A stretch of 44,454 bases of DNA from Firmicutes bacterium UBA4996 (GTDB taxonomy: Bacteria; Bacillota; Limnochordia; Darwinibacteriales; Darwinibacteriaceae): assembly GCA_002396805.1 (NCBI GenBank), contig DGYW01000065.1, positions 55,700 through 100,153 on the forward strand. The letters run 5' to 3'. The translations under genes and the position numbers were made by a program. Positions 8,806 to 17,510 of this stretch are shown piece by piece. The notes beneath the pieces were generated by a model, which saw nothing but the letters and a program-made list of their open reading frames with translations, had not been told where the DNA came from and did not search any database. Within the stretch, counting starts at the first letter, position 1. Each line of letters begins with the position of its first letter.

Positions 8806-9348
8806 CTAATCTTCTTTCAGTTCCACTATAGAAATGCGGTTGTTGGTGAAAACACAAATATCTGCAGTAATGCGTAAAGCCTCTAAAGCGATATCTCTGG
8901 CGCTGAGCTGTGAGTGCTCCAACAGGGCTAGACCCGCAGCCATTGCGTAAGAGCCTCCAGAACCGATGGCTAAGACCCCTTCGTCGGGCTCGATGATGTC
9001 TCCGGAACCAGAGATAACCAAGGTAGTCTCCCGGTCCGCTACTAATAAAAGAGCTTCAAGTCTACGCAAATGGCGATCTGTTCTCCACTCCTGACCTAGT
9101 TCCACCGCGGCTCGCACTAACTGATTGGAATGATCCTTTAATTTCTTCTCGAATTTCTCGAAAAGAGTAATGGCATCTGCAGCGGACCCCGCAAAGCCAG
9201 CTAGAATCTGTCCATTAGAGAGAGTTCGCACCTTTTTGGCGCCATGTTTGATCACAGTCTTCTCCCCTAAGGTAACTTGACCATCACCGGCCAATGCCAC
9301 TTGCCCATCTTTGCGCACCGCAATAATGGTTGTAGCACGAATGTCCAT
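8806..9348 (-). CDS. hslV: ATP-dependent protease peptidase subunit HslV (ClpQ)
   Basis: A 180-residue proteasome-beta-like peptidase. The mature catalytic N terminus should be Thr6 (ATTIIAVRKDG), so a five-residue leader MDIRA must be removed; AGDGQVTLG and the GSGGSYAMAAGLAL strand-helix are typical. The related Bacillus ClpQ also has a short extension before its ATTI motif. The ATG is preceded by AAGGAG. With hslU it forms a two-gene protease unit inside the topA operon. Confidence 0.96.
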   Translation of the reverse strand: MDIRATTIIAVRKDGQVALAGDGQVTLGEKTVIKHGAKKVRTLSNGQILAGFAGSAADAITLFEKFEKKLKDHSNQLVRAAVELGQEWRTDRHLRRLEALLLVADRETTLVISGSGDIIEPDEGVLAIGSGGSYAMAAGLALLEHSQLSARDIALEALRITADICVFTNNRISIVELKED

Positions 9349-9363
9349 GGCTTATTCTCCTTT

Positions 9364-10266
9364 TTACGCCCTCGGATGGGCCCGATTATAAACTGACTTT
9401 AGATGACTCGTACTGACCTTCGTATAAATCTGCGTTGTAGATAAACTTGAATGCCCCAAGAGCTCCTGAATCGATCGCAAATCCGCGCCATGATCCAGCA
9501 AATGGGTGGCGAAGGTGTGTCGAAAAGTATGGGGTGAAATATTCTTATGAATCTGCAACTGCAAGGTATACTGATCCAAGATATACTGTACACCCCTGGG
9601 AGAAAGACGTTTACCTCTAGAATTAACAAAGAGAGCAGATTCATCCTCCTGCACAAGCTGGGGTCGATAATGCTGGTAATACTCCTGTACGCTCTCTAGA
9701 GCATACTCCCCTAAGGGCACAATTCGCTCTTTACTACCCTTTCCTAAGACCCGCATATAACCATTGGCCATATCTAAATCCTGTACGGTTAAACCAACTA
9801 ACTCACTTAGGCGAATACCCGCACCATAAAGCACTTCGAAAATGGCTCTGTTTCGTGCCTGGAGGGCTGGAGACTGTCCTGGAATACTGTGCGAAAAAAA
9901 ACTATGGATTTCATCCATGGTTAGGATTTCAGGAATCGACTTGGCTTGCTTAGGTGTTTGCAGACTCATGGCGAAATCCTGTCCAATAAGATCATTGCGA
10001 TACAAGAATTGGCTAAACCCCCGAATACTAGCTAGTTTGCGAGCTAATGTTGATCTAGCGAAACCTTCTCTGGTCAAAAAGGCTAGATAGTCCCGGACTA
10101 GATATTTATCAATCTCGTCTAAACATGGGGTTTTGCCCAGAAGATCCATTTGTTCCCAGGCGAAATCCAAAAAATGACGCAAGTCATTCTCATAGGAAGC
10201 GATGGTGGCCATAGCTAAATTACGCTGAGCCTTTAAGTAGCTAAGATAACGTACCAACTCCTCCAT
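9364..10266 (-). CDS. xerC: Tyrosine recombinase XerC (CodV-type)
   Basis: A 300-residue tyrosine recombinase. It has an N-terminal SAM-like core-binding domain (about 1-90) and the catalytic set Arg152 (GAGIRLSEL), Lys176 (GKGSKER), His246 and Arg249 (HTFRHTFA), His272 (LLGHSS) and the nucleophile Tyr281. Placement between trmFO and hslV matches Bacillus codV, the XerC that resolves chromosome dimers at dif together with XerD. It is therefore probably not a mobile integrase. AAGGAGG precedes the ATG. Confidence 0.93.
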   Translation of the reverse strand: MEELVRYLSYLKAQRNLAMATIASYENDLRHFLDFAWEQMDLLGKTPCLDEIDKYLVRDYLAFLTREGFARSTLARKLASIRGFSQFLYRNDLIGQDFAMSLQTPKQAKSIPEILTMDEIHSFFSHSIPGQSPALQARNRAIFEVLYGAGIRLSELVGLTVQDLDMANGYMRVLGKGSKERIVPLGEYALESVQEYYQHYRPQLVQEDESALFVNSRGKRLSPRGVQYILDQYTLQLQIHKNISPHTFRHTFATHLLDHGADLRSIQELLGHSSLSTTQIYTKVSTSHLKSVYNRAHPRA

Positions 10267-10278
10267 GTGAATTCCTCC

Positions 10279-11589
10279 TTACAGGGCGGCCCAATAGTCT
10301 TCTAAGGCCACAGTTGATCTCTGGGTGTAAGCTAGTTTGCGTTCTTGCTTGCCGCGAACAGGCGGATCTAGAGGGGGCAGGATGCCGAAATTGGCATTCA
10401 TAGGTTGAAAAAATCCAGGATCAGCAGATGAAATATACTGAGCGAGACTGCCTAAAATTGTCTCTTGTGGCAAGACTAACGGCTGCTGTCCTTGTAAAAC
10501 CCGCACCGCATTAAGTCCCGCTAATAACCCCGAAGCTGTGCTTTCCACATAACCTTCTACCCCTGTGATTTGACCCGCTAAAAAGAGTCTAGGATACTCC
10601 CGAAATTGGAAGCTAGAATTTAAGACCTGCGGCGAGTTGATGAAAGTGTTGCGATGCATTACTCCGTAGCGGACAAATTCGCAATTGCGCAGGGCAGGAA
10701 TTAGCTGGAAAACACGTTTTTGCTCTCCCCACTTGAGGCGAGTCTGACAGCCCACCAAGTTAAACAGGGTGGCTTCGGTGTTCTCCTTTCTTAATTGCAA
10801 CACGGCATAGGGACGACGCCCGTCCTTGTCCACAAGCCCCACAGGACGGAAAGGCCCATAGCGTAAGGCATCCTCCCCTCTTTTGGCCATAACTTCCAAG
10901 GGTAAACAACCTTCAAAAACCGCTAGGGCATCATCAGTTAATTCACTACTATGCAAAGGTGCTTGCTCTGCCGTGACTAGTGCTTGCCAAAACCCCTGAT
11001 ACTCTTCTTTAGTGAGGGGACAATTGAAGTAATCGGCTGTGCCTCGCCCATAACGGGCGGCCCAAAATCCTTGCTCATAATCTATACTCTCTCCTGTAAC
11101 GATCGGGGCCGCCGCGTCATAAAAGTAAAGATTATCGCTCGCCGTCAACTCCTGTAAAATCCCCGTCATGGCCGGACTCGAAAGGGGTCCGGTAGCGATT
11201 ACCACTATACCTTCCGGCAATTCCCTGCATTCTTCGCGCACTATCTCAATTAGAGGATGCTCATACAGACATCTTGTTACCATTTGAGCAAAGAGGCGCC
11301 GATCCACTGCCAAGGCCCCACCAGCTGGGACACTGGTCTGTTCGGCTACCTCCATAAGTAGAGAACCTAATACTGCTAATTCTTTCTTCAAAAGACCCCC
11401 AGCGGTACTCTCTAGGCGCGAACCTAGAGAATTAGAGCAGACTAGTTCAGCAAAATCGCCTGTTTCGTGTGCAGGCGTGCCAAGCTCAGGTCTCATTTCA
11501 TATAACTTGACCTTGACCCCACGTTGGGCAATTTGCCAAGCTGCTTCACTACCGGCCAACCCCGCTCCAATTACAGAAATGCTGGTCAC
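10279..11589 (-). CDS. trmFO: Methylenetetrahydrofolate-tRNA (uracil-5-)-methyltransferase TrmFO
   Basis: A 436-residue FAD protein that methylates U54 of tRNA to make the T-loop m5U, using methylenetetrahydrofolate. The nucleotide-binding loop VIGAGLAGSEAA is at about 6-17; ETGDFAELVCSNSLGS and the C-terminal GQITGVEGYVESTASGLLAG signature are diagnostic. The GTG start overlaps the last base of the topA stop (TAGTG), with GGAGG nine bases upstream, so the two are translationally coupled. Confidence 0.96.
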   Translation of the reverse strand: MTSISVIGAGLAGSEAAWQIAQRGVKVKLYEMRPELGTPAHETGDFAELVCSNSLGSRLESTAGGLLKKELAVLGSLLMEVAEQTSVPAGGALAVDRRLFAQMVTRCLYEHPLIEIVREECRELPEGIVVIATGPLSSPAMTGILQELTASDNLYFYDAAAPIVTGESIDYEQGFWAARYGRGTADYFNCPLTKEEYQGFWQALVTAEQAPLHSSELTDDALAVFEGCLPLEVMAKRGEDALRYGPFRPVGLVDKDGRRPYAVLQLRKENTEATLFNLVGCQTRLKWGEQKRVFQLIPALRNCEFVRYGVMHRNTFINSPQVLNSSFQFREYPRLFLAGQITGVEGYVESTASGLLAGLNAVRVLQGQQPLVLPQETILGSLAQYISSADPGFFQPMNANFGILPPLDPPVRGKQERKLAYTQRSTVALEDYWAAL

Positions 11590-13676
11590 TAGTCTTCACC
11601 TCCAGGACATTCCTTATTGACACAGACAGGGTCACTACCTTCCTTACGAATAGCCAAATGCTCTTTGCAATAAGGACACAACTCCGCGACAGGCCGTTGC
11701 CAAGAAGTATAAGTACAATCGGGATAATTGCTACATCCATAAAAATATCTACCTTGACGTGACCTTCGTCCTACAATCTGTCCAGTTGGACGGCCCTCGC
11801 GCTTGCAAATAGCACACTCCACCCCAATTTCATTCAAGATCGGTTTGGTATTTTTACATTCAGGATAACCAGGACAAGCTAAAAACTTGCCAAAACGGCC
11901 CATTTTATATACCATGTTCCGCCCACATTTTTCGCATATGACATCACTTACTTCATCTTTGACTTCGATTTTTTCTAACTCTTCGTGGGCACGCTTGAGG
12001 TCTTCTGAAAAGGGACCGTAGAATTTCCTAATTACTTCTTGCCAGATCAGATCGCCTTCTTCGATCTGATCCAGTTGAGCCTCCATGCTGGCGGTGAAGC
12101 CAACATCTAGCAGTTGCTCGAAGTTTTCCTGAAGTAGATCAACAACAATGATCCCAAGCTCGGTGGGGCGGAACCGCTTTTCTTCGCTATAGACATAACC
12201 GCGGGCAGTAATAGTCTCAATAATGGGTGCATAAGTACTCGGTCGACCAATTCCTTCTTCCTCAAGAGTCTTAACGAGCATCGCCTCGGTAAATCGCGCT
12301 GGTGGTTGAGTGAAATGTTGTTGGAGATTCAAATCTAGCAATTGAACCTCTTCGTCCACTTCCAAGGCTGGAAGGAGACGATCCTCCGATTCGCGTTTAG
12401 TACTATTAGCGTCGCTACCTTCTTGGTAAAGTTTCAGGAAACCGGCGAACTTCAACTGGGAACCGGTGGCCCTGAAAGTGTATTCCTCTACGGCCAAATC
12501 CACTCGCATAGCATCAAAAACGGCAGAACTCATCTGACTTGCCACAAAACGATCCCAAATCAGTTTATACAACCGGAACTGATCCCTTGATAAATACTGT
12601 TTCATATCATCAGGTCGACGTAAAGCAGAAGTAGGCCTAATTGCTTCATGGGCCTCTTGAGCACCTTTTTTGGATGCATACTGCCGTGCCTTCGCCGGTA
12701 CGTAGGCGGCACCGTACGACTCTTTAATGAAACCCCGGGCTTCTGTAATGGCTTCCTTAGAAACCCGAGTAGCATCTGTGCGCATATAAGTAATTAGACC
12801 CAAAGTACCAGCTTTACCCAGAGGTAGACCCTCGTAAAGCTGTTGGGCCAAGCGCATGGTCTTTCGAGCCGGAAAATTCAATTTTCGGGCAGCTTCTTGT
12901 TGCAAGGTACTCGTTGTAAACGGGGGCGCCGGATTACGGCGGCGTTCACGCTTCTGTACATCCGCAACTCGCCAGAGTCTCCCTTGTACATCAGACTGAA
13001 CCTGTTTGGCCGCGTCTTCGTTTGGTAGTTCTAGCTTTTTGCCATTCTTATGGTGTAACTGAGCCTCGAATTGTTCTTCTTGATCCGTTTGCAAAAGGGC
13101 AGTGGCGCTCCAATACTCCTCCTCCACAAATGCCTCAATTTCTCGCTCCCGATCAACTATTAACTTAACCGCCACTGACTGAACCCGACCTGCACTCAAG
13201 CCTGGTTTGACTTTCGCCCATAATAGTGGGGATAATTCATAACCTACCACTCGATCCAAAACGCGACGAGCTTGTTGAGCATCTACTAAGGGTTGAGCGA
13301 TAGAACGGGGCTCTTTAATAGAATTTCGTACTGCGTCTTTTGTAATTTCGCGAAAATCGATCCGACAATTCTCTTCATCAATATTGAGGGCGTGGGCCAA
13401 GTGCCAAGCAATGGCCTCCCCTTCACGATCCGGGTCAGTTGCCAAAAGTATACGATCGGACTTTTTGGCCGCATCCCGTAACTCCTTTAGAACAGGCCCT
13501 TTTCCCCGAATCGTGATATATTGGGGCTCAAAATTATTGTCCACATCTACCCCAAACTTACTGCGTGGTAAATCCCGTACATGTCCTAAAGACGCTTTGA
13601 CATCATAGTTTTTACCTAAAAAACCCTTAATCGTCTTAGCCTTAGCAGGGGATTCAACAATGATTAAAGTAGCCAA
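11589..13676 (-). CDS. topA: DNA topoisomerase I
   Basis: A 695-residue type IA topoisomerase that relaxes negative supercoils. The Toprim domain begins LIIVESPAKAKTI and includes DPDREGEAIAWH at about 81-92; the catalytic tyrosine is Tyr297 in GLITYMRTD. The C terminus carries three four-Cys zinc ribbons (starting about CEKCG, CAICK and CPYCK), as in Bacillus and Clostridia. The start is TTG at 13674-13676, seven bases after GGAGG. Confidence 0.97.
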   Translation of the reverse strand: MATLIIVESPAKAKTIKGFLGKNYDVKASLGHVRDLPRSKFGVDVDNNFEPQYITIRGKGPVLKELRDAAKKSDRILLATDPDREGEAIAWHLAHALNIDEENCRIDFREITKDAVRNSIKEPRSIAQPLVDAQQARRVLDRVVGYELSPLLWAKVKPGLSAGRVQSVAVKLIVDREREIEAFVEEEYWSATALLQTDQEEQFEAQLHHKNGKKLELPNEDAAKQVQSDVQGRLWRVADVQKRERRRNPAPPFTTSTLQQEAARKLNFPARKTMRLAQQLYEGLPLGKAGTLGLITYMRTDATRVSKEAITEARGFIKESYGAAYVPAKARQYASKKGAQEAHEAIRPTSALRRPDDMKQYLSRDQFRLYKLIWDRFVASQMSSAVFDAMRVDLAVEEYTFRATGSQLKFAGFLKLYQEGSDANSTKRESEDRLLPALEVDEEVQLLDLNLQQHFTQPPARFTEAMLVKTLEEEGIGRPSTYAPIIETITARGYVYSEEKRFRPTELGIIVVDLLQENFEQLLDVGFTASMEAQLDQIEEGDLIWQEVIRKFYGPFSEDLKRAHEELEKIEVKDEVSDVICEKCGRNMVYKMGRFGKFLACPGYPECKNTKPILNEIGVECAICKREGRPTGQIVGRRSRQGRYFYGCSNYPDCTYTSWQRPVAELCPYCKEHLAIRKEGSDPVCVNKECPGGED

Positions 13677-13704
13677 TCAGGCACCTCCGTGCATATTAGA
13701 AAAG

Positions 13705-14133
13705 TCAATGAAAGTGTTCCAAATCCGAACTTGTTAAAACAGCCATGCGTAGCTGATCCTGGATAACATCCTCCAACACGCTACACACCTCTTCGACCCC
13801 AGCAAAGCCATGTGTCTGGGAAACAAGGAGGGCTAAAGTCTGCTCGAGTTCGGAAGGAGTAATAACCTTTGTATGGAGAGCAGATAACAAGAAACGTTGG
13901 GCTTCAATGGACAAAACCAATCGCTCCCAGGGACTAAAAATCCGTCCACTCACTGTAGATTTAGGCTCATAGATGATCAACTCGTGGACTTCCCCCTGTT
14001 CAAGAACTACCTCTAACAAATCTTTCAACTCTTGGGGAGAAAGACCTAAGTCCATTAGTGCTTCGTTTAGGTTATCCCTTTGGGTCAACATTTTTATGGC
14101 CAAAGCAAGTTGTCGTAGTTTATTTGTACTCAA
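13705..14133 (-). CDS. smg: Smg/DUF494 family protein
   Basis: A 142-residue helical protein. The segment FSPWERLVLSIEAQRFLL (about residues 66-83) followed by a leucine-rich helix resembles the Smg/DUF494 family of Escherichia coli, and gene order dprA-smg-topA is the same as in Proteobacteria. Its molecular function is not established. The start is TTG at 14131-14133 with GGGAG six bases upstream. It lies 28 bp before topA and appears to be first in the smg-topA-trmFO-xerC-hslVU unit. The match was made by eye, so family membership is likely rather than certain. Confidence 0.65.
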   Translation of the reverse strand: MSTNKLRQLALAIKMLTQRDNLNEALMDLGLSPQELKDLLEVVLEQGEVHELIIYEPKSTVSGRIFSPWERLVLSIEAQRFLLSALHTKVITPSELEQTLALLVSQTHGFAGVEEVCSVLEDVIQDQLRMAVLTSSDLEHFH

Positions 14134-14167
14134 CTAAATCTCCCATTTCCGTTGCGGAATCACCATT

Positions 14168-14196
14168 ATTATAGTAGTTCTGGCATTATTATGCAA
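14168..14196 (-). promoter_or_regulatory. Possible promoter of the smg-topA operon
   Basis: A perfect -10, TATAAT (14168-14173 on the minus strand), lies 17 bp from a weak -35, TTGCAT (14191-14196). An inverted repeat, GGCATT/AATGCC with an 11-bp spacer (14182-14204), is centred on the -35. It falls in the 83-bp gap between dprA and smg, where a new transcription unit could begin. Confidence 0.45.
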
Positions 14197-14216
14197 GCAA
14201 TGCCCTGCCGATGTGG

Positions 14217-15230
14217 TCATGGGCGATCCTTGATCCCCTCTATCTGCAAGAGAGAGATCTCCGCCATTACCTCCGCTACTGGACGTTCCAAGGCTATGGC
14301 GATCTCATTGACGTGAAGTCCTTCTTTGTATAGCTGAGATACGGTAGAGCGTGATTCGTCTCCAGGAATCATATCCAAACCAAGATCCTCGGGACTAGTA
14401 ACTAGATGTGCACCTTGTTTGATTAAATTGTTAGTCCCCACCCGTAAGGGATCACTGATTTCACCTGGAATTGCCCAGACATCTAATCCTAACTCCAAAG
14501 CCCAATCAGAGGTCCCTAAGGCTCCTGATTTTGCCCCTGCTTGAACTACAAGGACCCCTTTGGAAAGTCCCGCAATAATTCTGTTCCTCCTAGGAAAGTT
14601 GCCTGGTACAGTAGAGCAACGACTAGAAAACTCACTGACAACTGCACCAGTTTCTACGATGCGTTCCACCAGACCACGGTGCTCTCCAGGATATAAATTG
14701 GCAAGATTCGATCCCAAAACGGCCACCGTCTTGCCCCCTGACTGCAGAGTGGTTTCGTGGGCGAAGTAATCAATACCGCGAGCTAGTCCGCTTACCACCA
14801 CTTCTCCTTGCAAGGCCAGATGGCGTGTAAACTCCCTAGCCTGGGCAATTCCAAATCTAGATGGTCTCCTCGTGCCGACCACCGCTACCCCAGGTTCAGT
14901 AGGGAGACTACCTCGCACATATAATACTGGCGGCGGGACCTGCAAGCGCCTGAGGTGATCAGGATACCCCTCATCTTCAATTGTTACAATTTGGGCGTCT
15001 CGCAAGCGGGCCCAGTTCTCTTCCTGCCAAGGGCAGATAGTTGGCCGAGTGCCTAGAAACATTTTAACAGTCTTTGGCCCGATACCGCCAACGGCCAAAA
15101 GTTCCCCTTCGGTCGCGGACCAAGCTTGTTCCAAGGAACCAAAGTACTTCTGGAGCGCTTGTAACCGGCGCCCGCCAATTCCAGGAACCATGTTAAAGGC
15201 TATTAAGTATTGTCGTGAACTCCATTTCAT
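14217..15230 (-). CDS. dprA: DNA processing protein DprA (Smf)
   Basis: A 337-residue protein that binds incoming single-stranded DNA during transformation and loads RecA. An N-terminal helix-hairpin-helix region (PGIGG at 16-20, GGIGPKTV at 48-55) is followed by the Rossmann core with VVGTRRPS (117-124), VVSGLARGID (145-154) and PRRNRIIAGLS, and a C-terminal winged-helix module (about 290-337). It sits 15 bp after a small zinc-ribbon gene and divergently from comM, also a transformation gene. GGGAGGGG precedes the ATG. Confidence 0.95.
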   Translation of the reverse strand: MKWSSRQYLIAFNMVPGIGGRRLQALQKYFGSLEQAWSATEGELLAVGGIGPKTVKMFLGTRPTICPWQEENWARLRDAQIVTIEDEGYPDHLRRLQVPPPVLYVRGSLPTEPGVAVVGTRRPSRFGIAQAREFTRHLALQGEVVVSGLARGIDYFAHETTLQSGGKTVAVLGSNLANLYPGEHRGLVERIVETGAVVSEFSSRCSTVPGNFPRRNRIIAGLSKGVLVVQAGAKSGALGTSDWALELGLDVWAIPGEISDPLRVGTNNLIKQGAHLVTSPEDLGLDMIPGDESRSTVSQLYKEGLHVNEIAIALERPVAEVMAEISLLQIEGIKDRP

Positions 15231-15245
15231 ACTACCCCTCCCAAA

Positions 15246-15479
15246 CTAATCTTCCTCTCCAAACGGATGCTCAATCAGGCTATCCAAGATTGCTTGTAAC
15301 TCTTCTTCCCACTTAATTTGATAAATCCGTAGATCCAAATCGCTAACGACCGCACCACCTAAGCAATTAGTGCAAATGATACCATACATCTCTCCTTTCC
15401 GAGCCTTCACTGTGTGTGGTGTGTCCACCTTACAGGTAGGACAGGGAAATATCCTAGTAGTGCCCACTTCAAACTGCAA
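15246..15479 (-). CDS. Small zinc-ribbon protein of unknown function
   Basis: A 77-residue protein with one four-cysteine zinc ribbon: CPTC at about 13-16 and CTNC at about 36-39, plus a Glu-rich C-terminal helix. I do not recognise the family. The start is TTG at 15477-15479, seven bases after GAGGGGG. It is first in a two-gene unit with dprA and is read from a good promoter in the divergent region with comM. A role linked to DNA uptake or processing is possible only by association. Confidence 0.6.
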   Translation of the reverse strand: MQFEVGTTRIFPCPTCKVDTPHTVKARKGEMYGIICTNCLGGAVVSDLDLRIYQIKWEEELQAILDSLIEHPFGEED

Positions 15480-15562
15480 CAGATTACCCCCTCATTGTGC
15501 TTCATCTTTAGTAGCATTCCGAGGAAAGATGAGTTCTATGTTCGGCAGGACTTTTTCTACTC

Positions 15563-15590
15563 ATGACAAATATATCAATATTCTGATATT
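15563..15590 (+). promoter_or_regulatory. Possible promoter of comM
   Basis: On the plus strand ATGACA (15563-15568, five of six) and GATATT (15585-15590, four of six) are 16 bp apart, just upstream of the comM ribosome binding site. This candidate overlaps the divergent dprA-side promoter and the same palindrome. A transcript start this close to the ribosome binding site leaves a leader of only about 10-15 bases, so it is tentative. Confidence 0.35.
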
Positions 15591-15598
15591 TAAGTCAA
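15569..15598 (-). promoter_or_regulatory. Promoter of the zinc-ribbon gene and dprA
   Basis: On the minus strand TTGACT (15593-15598, five of six to consensus) and TATATT (15569-15574, five of six) are separated by 18 bp. The spacer and the -10 are covered by the palindrome at 15572-15589, a classical position for an operator. Confidence 0.6.
15572..15589. promoter_or_regulatory. Palindrome in the comM/dprA divergent promoter region
   Basis: ATATCA (15572-15577) and TGATAT (15584-15589) form a perfect 6-bp inverted repeat with a 6-bp AT-rich spacer. It overlaps promoter elements read in both directions and could be an operator for a dimeric regulator. No known consensus was recognised. Confidence 0.45.
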
Positions 15599-15609
15599 GG
15601 AGGTTTTTA

Positions 15610-17052
15610 ATGATTACAGTGCATAGTGGGGTCGTAGCAGGTATTGAGGGTTTCCTAATTGATGTAGAAGTGGATGTGCGTCCAGGACTTCCCGGTTTCG
15701 AAATTGTGGGTTTACCAAGTGCTACCGTTCGGGAAAGTCGTGAGCGTGTCCGATCCGCCTTGCGCAATTCTGGCTATAAATTTCCCGCTCAGAAAGTTAT
15801 TGTCAACTTAGCACCTGCCCATTACCGGAAGGACGGAGCACTATTTGATCTGCCCATCGCTCTGGGTATTCTTGGTCATCAAGGATTGATCGACCCAAAT
15901 TTGCTTAAGGACGCAATTTTTGTAGGAGAGCTGTCTTTAAGTGGTAAAATAAAGCGGATCAACGGTGTCCTCAGCTTGGCGCAACTCGCTCAGGATGAAA
16001 AACTAGGACTAGTATTACCCCGAGCCAATTGGGCCGAGATAGCCTTGGTTCAAGATGGGGCTACCCTCTTAGCACCGAGCCTTAGAGAACTAGTCAATCA
16101 TCTCAGAGGTGAGCAACTCTTGCCTGCCCAGTCTCCTCCACTTCCTACACAGGCCCCTGTCCCAGAACAGATGATTGCCATTAAGGGACAAGAACAGGCC
16201 AAGCGGGCTCTAGAGATAGCGGCTCTGGGCAAACATCACATCATGTTATTAGGTCCTCCTGGCGTCGGAAAAACCCTTCTGGCCAAGCGCGCTTTAGAAC
16301 TTTTGCCACCCCTTTCCCAAGAAGAGACCATTACAGTGACCCAAATTTACGAAGCCGCGGGACTCCTACAGGACTGCTCGGGACCCATCAGGACCCGTCC
16401 CCTCAGAACACCGCACCACAGTGTGTCTCAAGCAAGTCTAATAGGAGGGCGCAACGGACGACCTGGGGAAATAACCCTAGCCCATTTAGGCATCCTACTT
16501 CTTGATGAATTTCCTGAGTTTAATCAGGGAGCCCTACAAGGGCTCCGGGAACCTCTAGACCAAAGGGAGGTTCAAATCTCCCGGGTGGATCATATCTTGA
16601 CCTATCCTGCTGATTTTTGGCTGATTGCTACCGCAAATCCTTGCCCGTGCGGCTACTATGGGAGCAGTGTACGCCTCTGTAGCTGTAGTACAAGGGATCT
16701 AAACCGTTATCGACGCAAACTTAGGGGACCTCTGATTGATCGTTTTGATCTCTTTTGTTACCTCAGTCCACTCTCCGAACTTGAGCTCGAAAAAAAAGCA
16801 AACCCTTGGCCAATAACCAAGGGTAAAGGGGAACCTGCATCAAGTTGGCAAGAAATTGCAATCAGCGTCGATGCTAAGGAGTTTTTACTTCAGGCCCAGC
16901 GGACTCTGGCCCTTTCTGTTAGGGGGTTCGAGAGTACCCTAAAGGTGGCCCAGACCATTGCCATGCTGGACGGCGTTAGCACCGTTACGAAAACACAAAT
17001 AGCCGAAGCCCTCCACTATAGATTAGAAAATCAAAAAGACCTGCTCCATTAG
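15610..17052 (+). CDS. comM: ComM/YifB family Mg-chelatase-like AAA+ ATPase
   Basis: A 480-residue protein related to ComM, the hexameric helicase that drives branch migration during natural transformation. It has an N-terminal ChlI/Lon-like domain (VEVDVRPGLPGFEIVGLP, about 19-36), Walker A GPPGVGKT at 215-222, Walker B GILLLDEFPEF and a Cys-rich loop (CPCGYYG, CSCS) typical of the family. The frame is open upstream to 15370, but the ATG at 15610 is chosen because AAGGAGG lies directly upstream and the conserved N terminus starts here. It is one of three plus-strand genes; its stop overlaps that of the convergent Lrp gene by 4 bp. Confidence 0.93.
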   Translation: MITVHSGVVAGIEGFLIDVEVDVRPGLPGFEIVGLPSATVRESRERVRSALRNSGYKFPAQKVIVNLAPAHYRKDGALFDLPIALGILGHQGLIDPNLLKDAIFVGELSLSGKIKRINGVLSLAQLAQDEKLGLVLPRANWAEIALVQDGATLLAPSLRELVNHLRGEQLLPAQSPPLPTQAPVPEQMIAIKGQEQAKRALEIAALGKHHIMLLGPPGVGKTLLAKRALELLPPLSQEETITVTQIYEAAGLLQDCSGPIRTRPLRTPHHSVSQASLIGGRNGRPGEITLAHLGILLLDEFPEFNQGALQGLREPLDQREVQISRVDHILTYPADFWLIATANPCPCGYYGSSVRLCSCSTRDLNRYRRKLRGPLIDRFDLFCYLSPLSELELEKKANPWPITKGKGEPASSWQEIAISVDAKEFLLQAQRTLALSVRGFESTLKVAQTIAMLDGVSTVTKTQIAEALHYRLENQKDLLH

Positions 17053-17510
17053 CTTTGGATATCCCAAGCCAAATCTTGCTTGGCCACCTTTAAGACAATG
17101 GATGTTCCGGTATTACTAATGCCCTTAATAGCACTTAGGGTGTCTACTAAAAAGGTTAATAGTTCATCATTACTCGAAACGACCACCTCGATTACCAAAT
17201 CGTAGTTCCCCGTGCACAGGGCCACGTAGCGTACCTCAGATAAGGCACTGAGTTCGCTGGCGATAGTCTCGATCTTTCCCCGTTCTACTTTGAGGCCTAC
17301 AACTGCAACCGTACTTAAGCCGACTTTGAAGGGATCCGCAATTCCCACAATCTGTACTAAACCTTCATCCAATAGCTTAGCGACTCGGCGACGAACAGTC
17401 CCTTCTGCCAAGCCTAACTCATTGGCAATGGTGAGAAATGGCATCCGACCATCCTTTTGCAATAAGCGAATTATTTCTCGATCAAAATCGTCTAACACAA
17501 AATTACTCAT
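17049..17510 (-). CDS. Lrp/AsnC family transcriptional regulator (second of a tandem pair)
   Basis: A 153-residue regulator with an N-terminal helix-turn-helix (LDDFDREIIRLLQKDGRM, then ANELGLAEGTVRRRVAKL, about 6-50) and a C-terminal RAM effector domain (YVALCTGNYDLVIEVVV, TSIVLKVAKQ). Such proteins bind amino acids or related metabolites and control metabolism. It overlaps the end of the upstream paralogue by 8 bp, so the two are co-translated and may form hetero-oligomers. Its TAA and the comM TAG overlap tail to tail. Pairs of Lrp-like proteins also include the AhbA/AhbB siroheme decarboxylases, but the sequence looks like an ordinary regulator. Confidence 0.88.
   Translation of the reverse strand: MSNFVLDDFDREIIRLLQKDGRMPFLTIANELGLAEGTVRRRVAKLLDEGLVQIVGIADPFKVGLSTVAVVGLKVERGKIETIASELSALSEVRYVALCTGNYDLVIEVVVSSNDELLTFLVDTLSAIKGISNTGTSIVLKVAKQDLAWDIQS

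Noticed and set aside
9364..10266. Tyrosine recombinase as a sign of an integrated element
   Set aside because: Position between trmFO and hslV is that of chromosomal XerC/CodV; no flanking repeats or foreign genes are present.
15370..15609. Long N-terminal extension of the comM frame (80 extra residues)
   Set aside because: It overlaps the zinc-ribbon gene on the other strand, is not like ComM, and a strong ribosome binding site and the conserved N terminus are at 15610.
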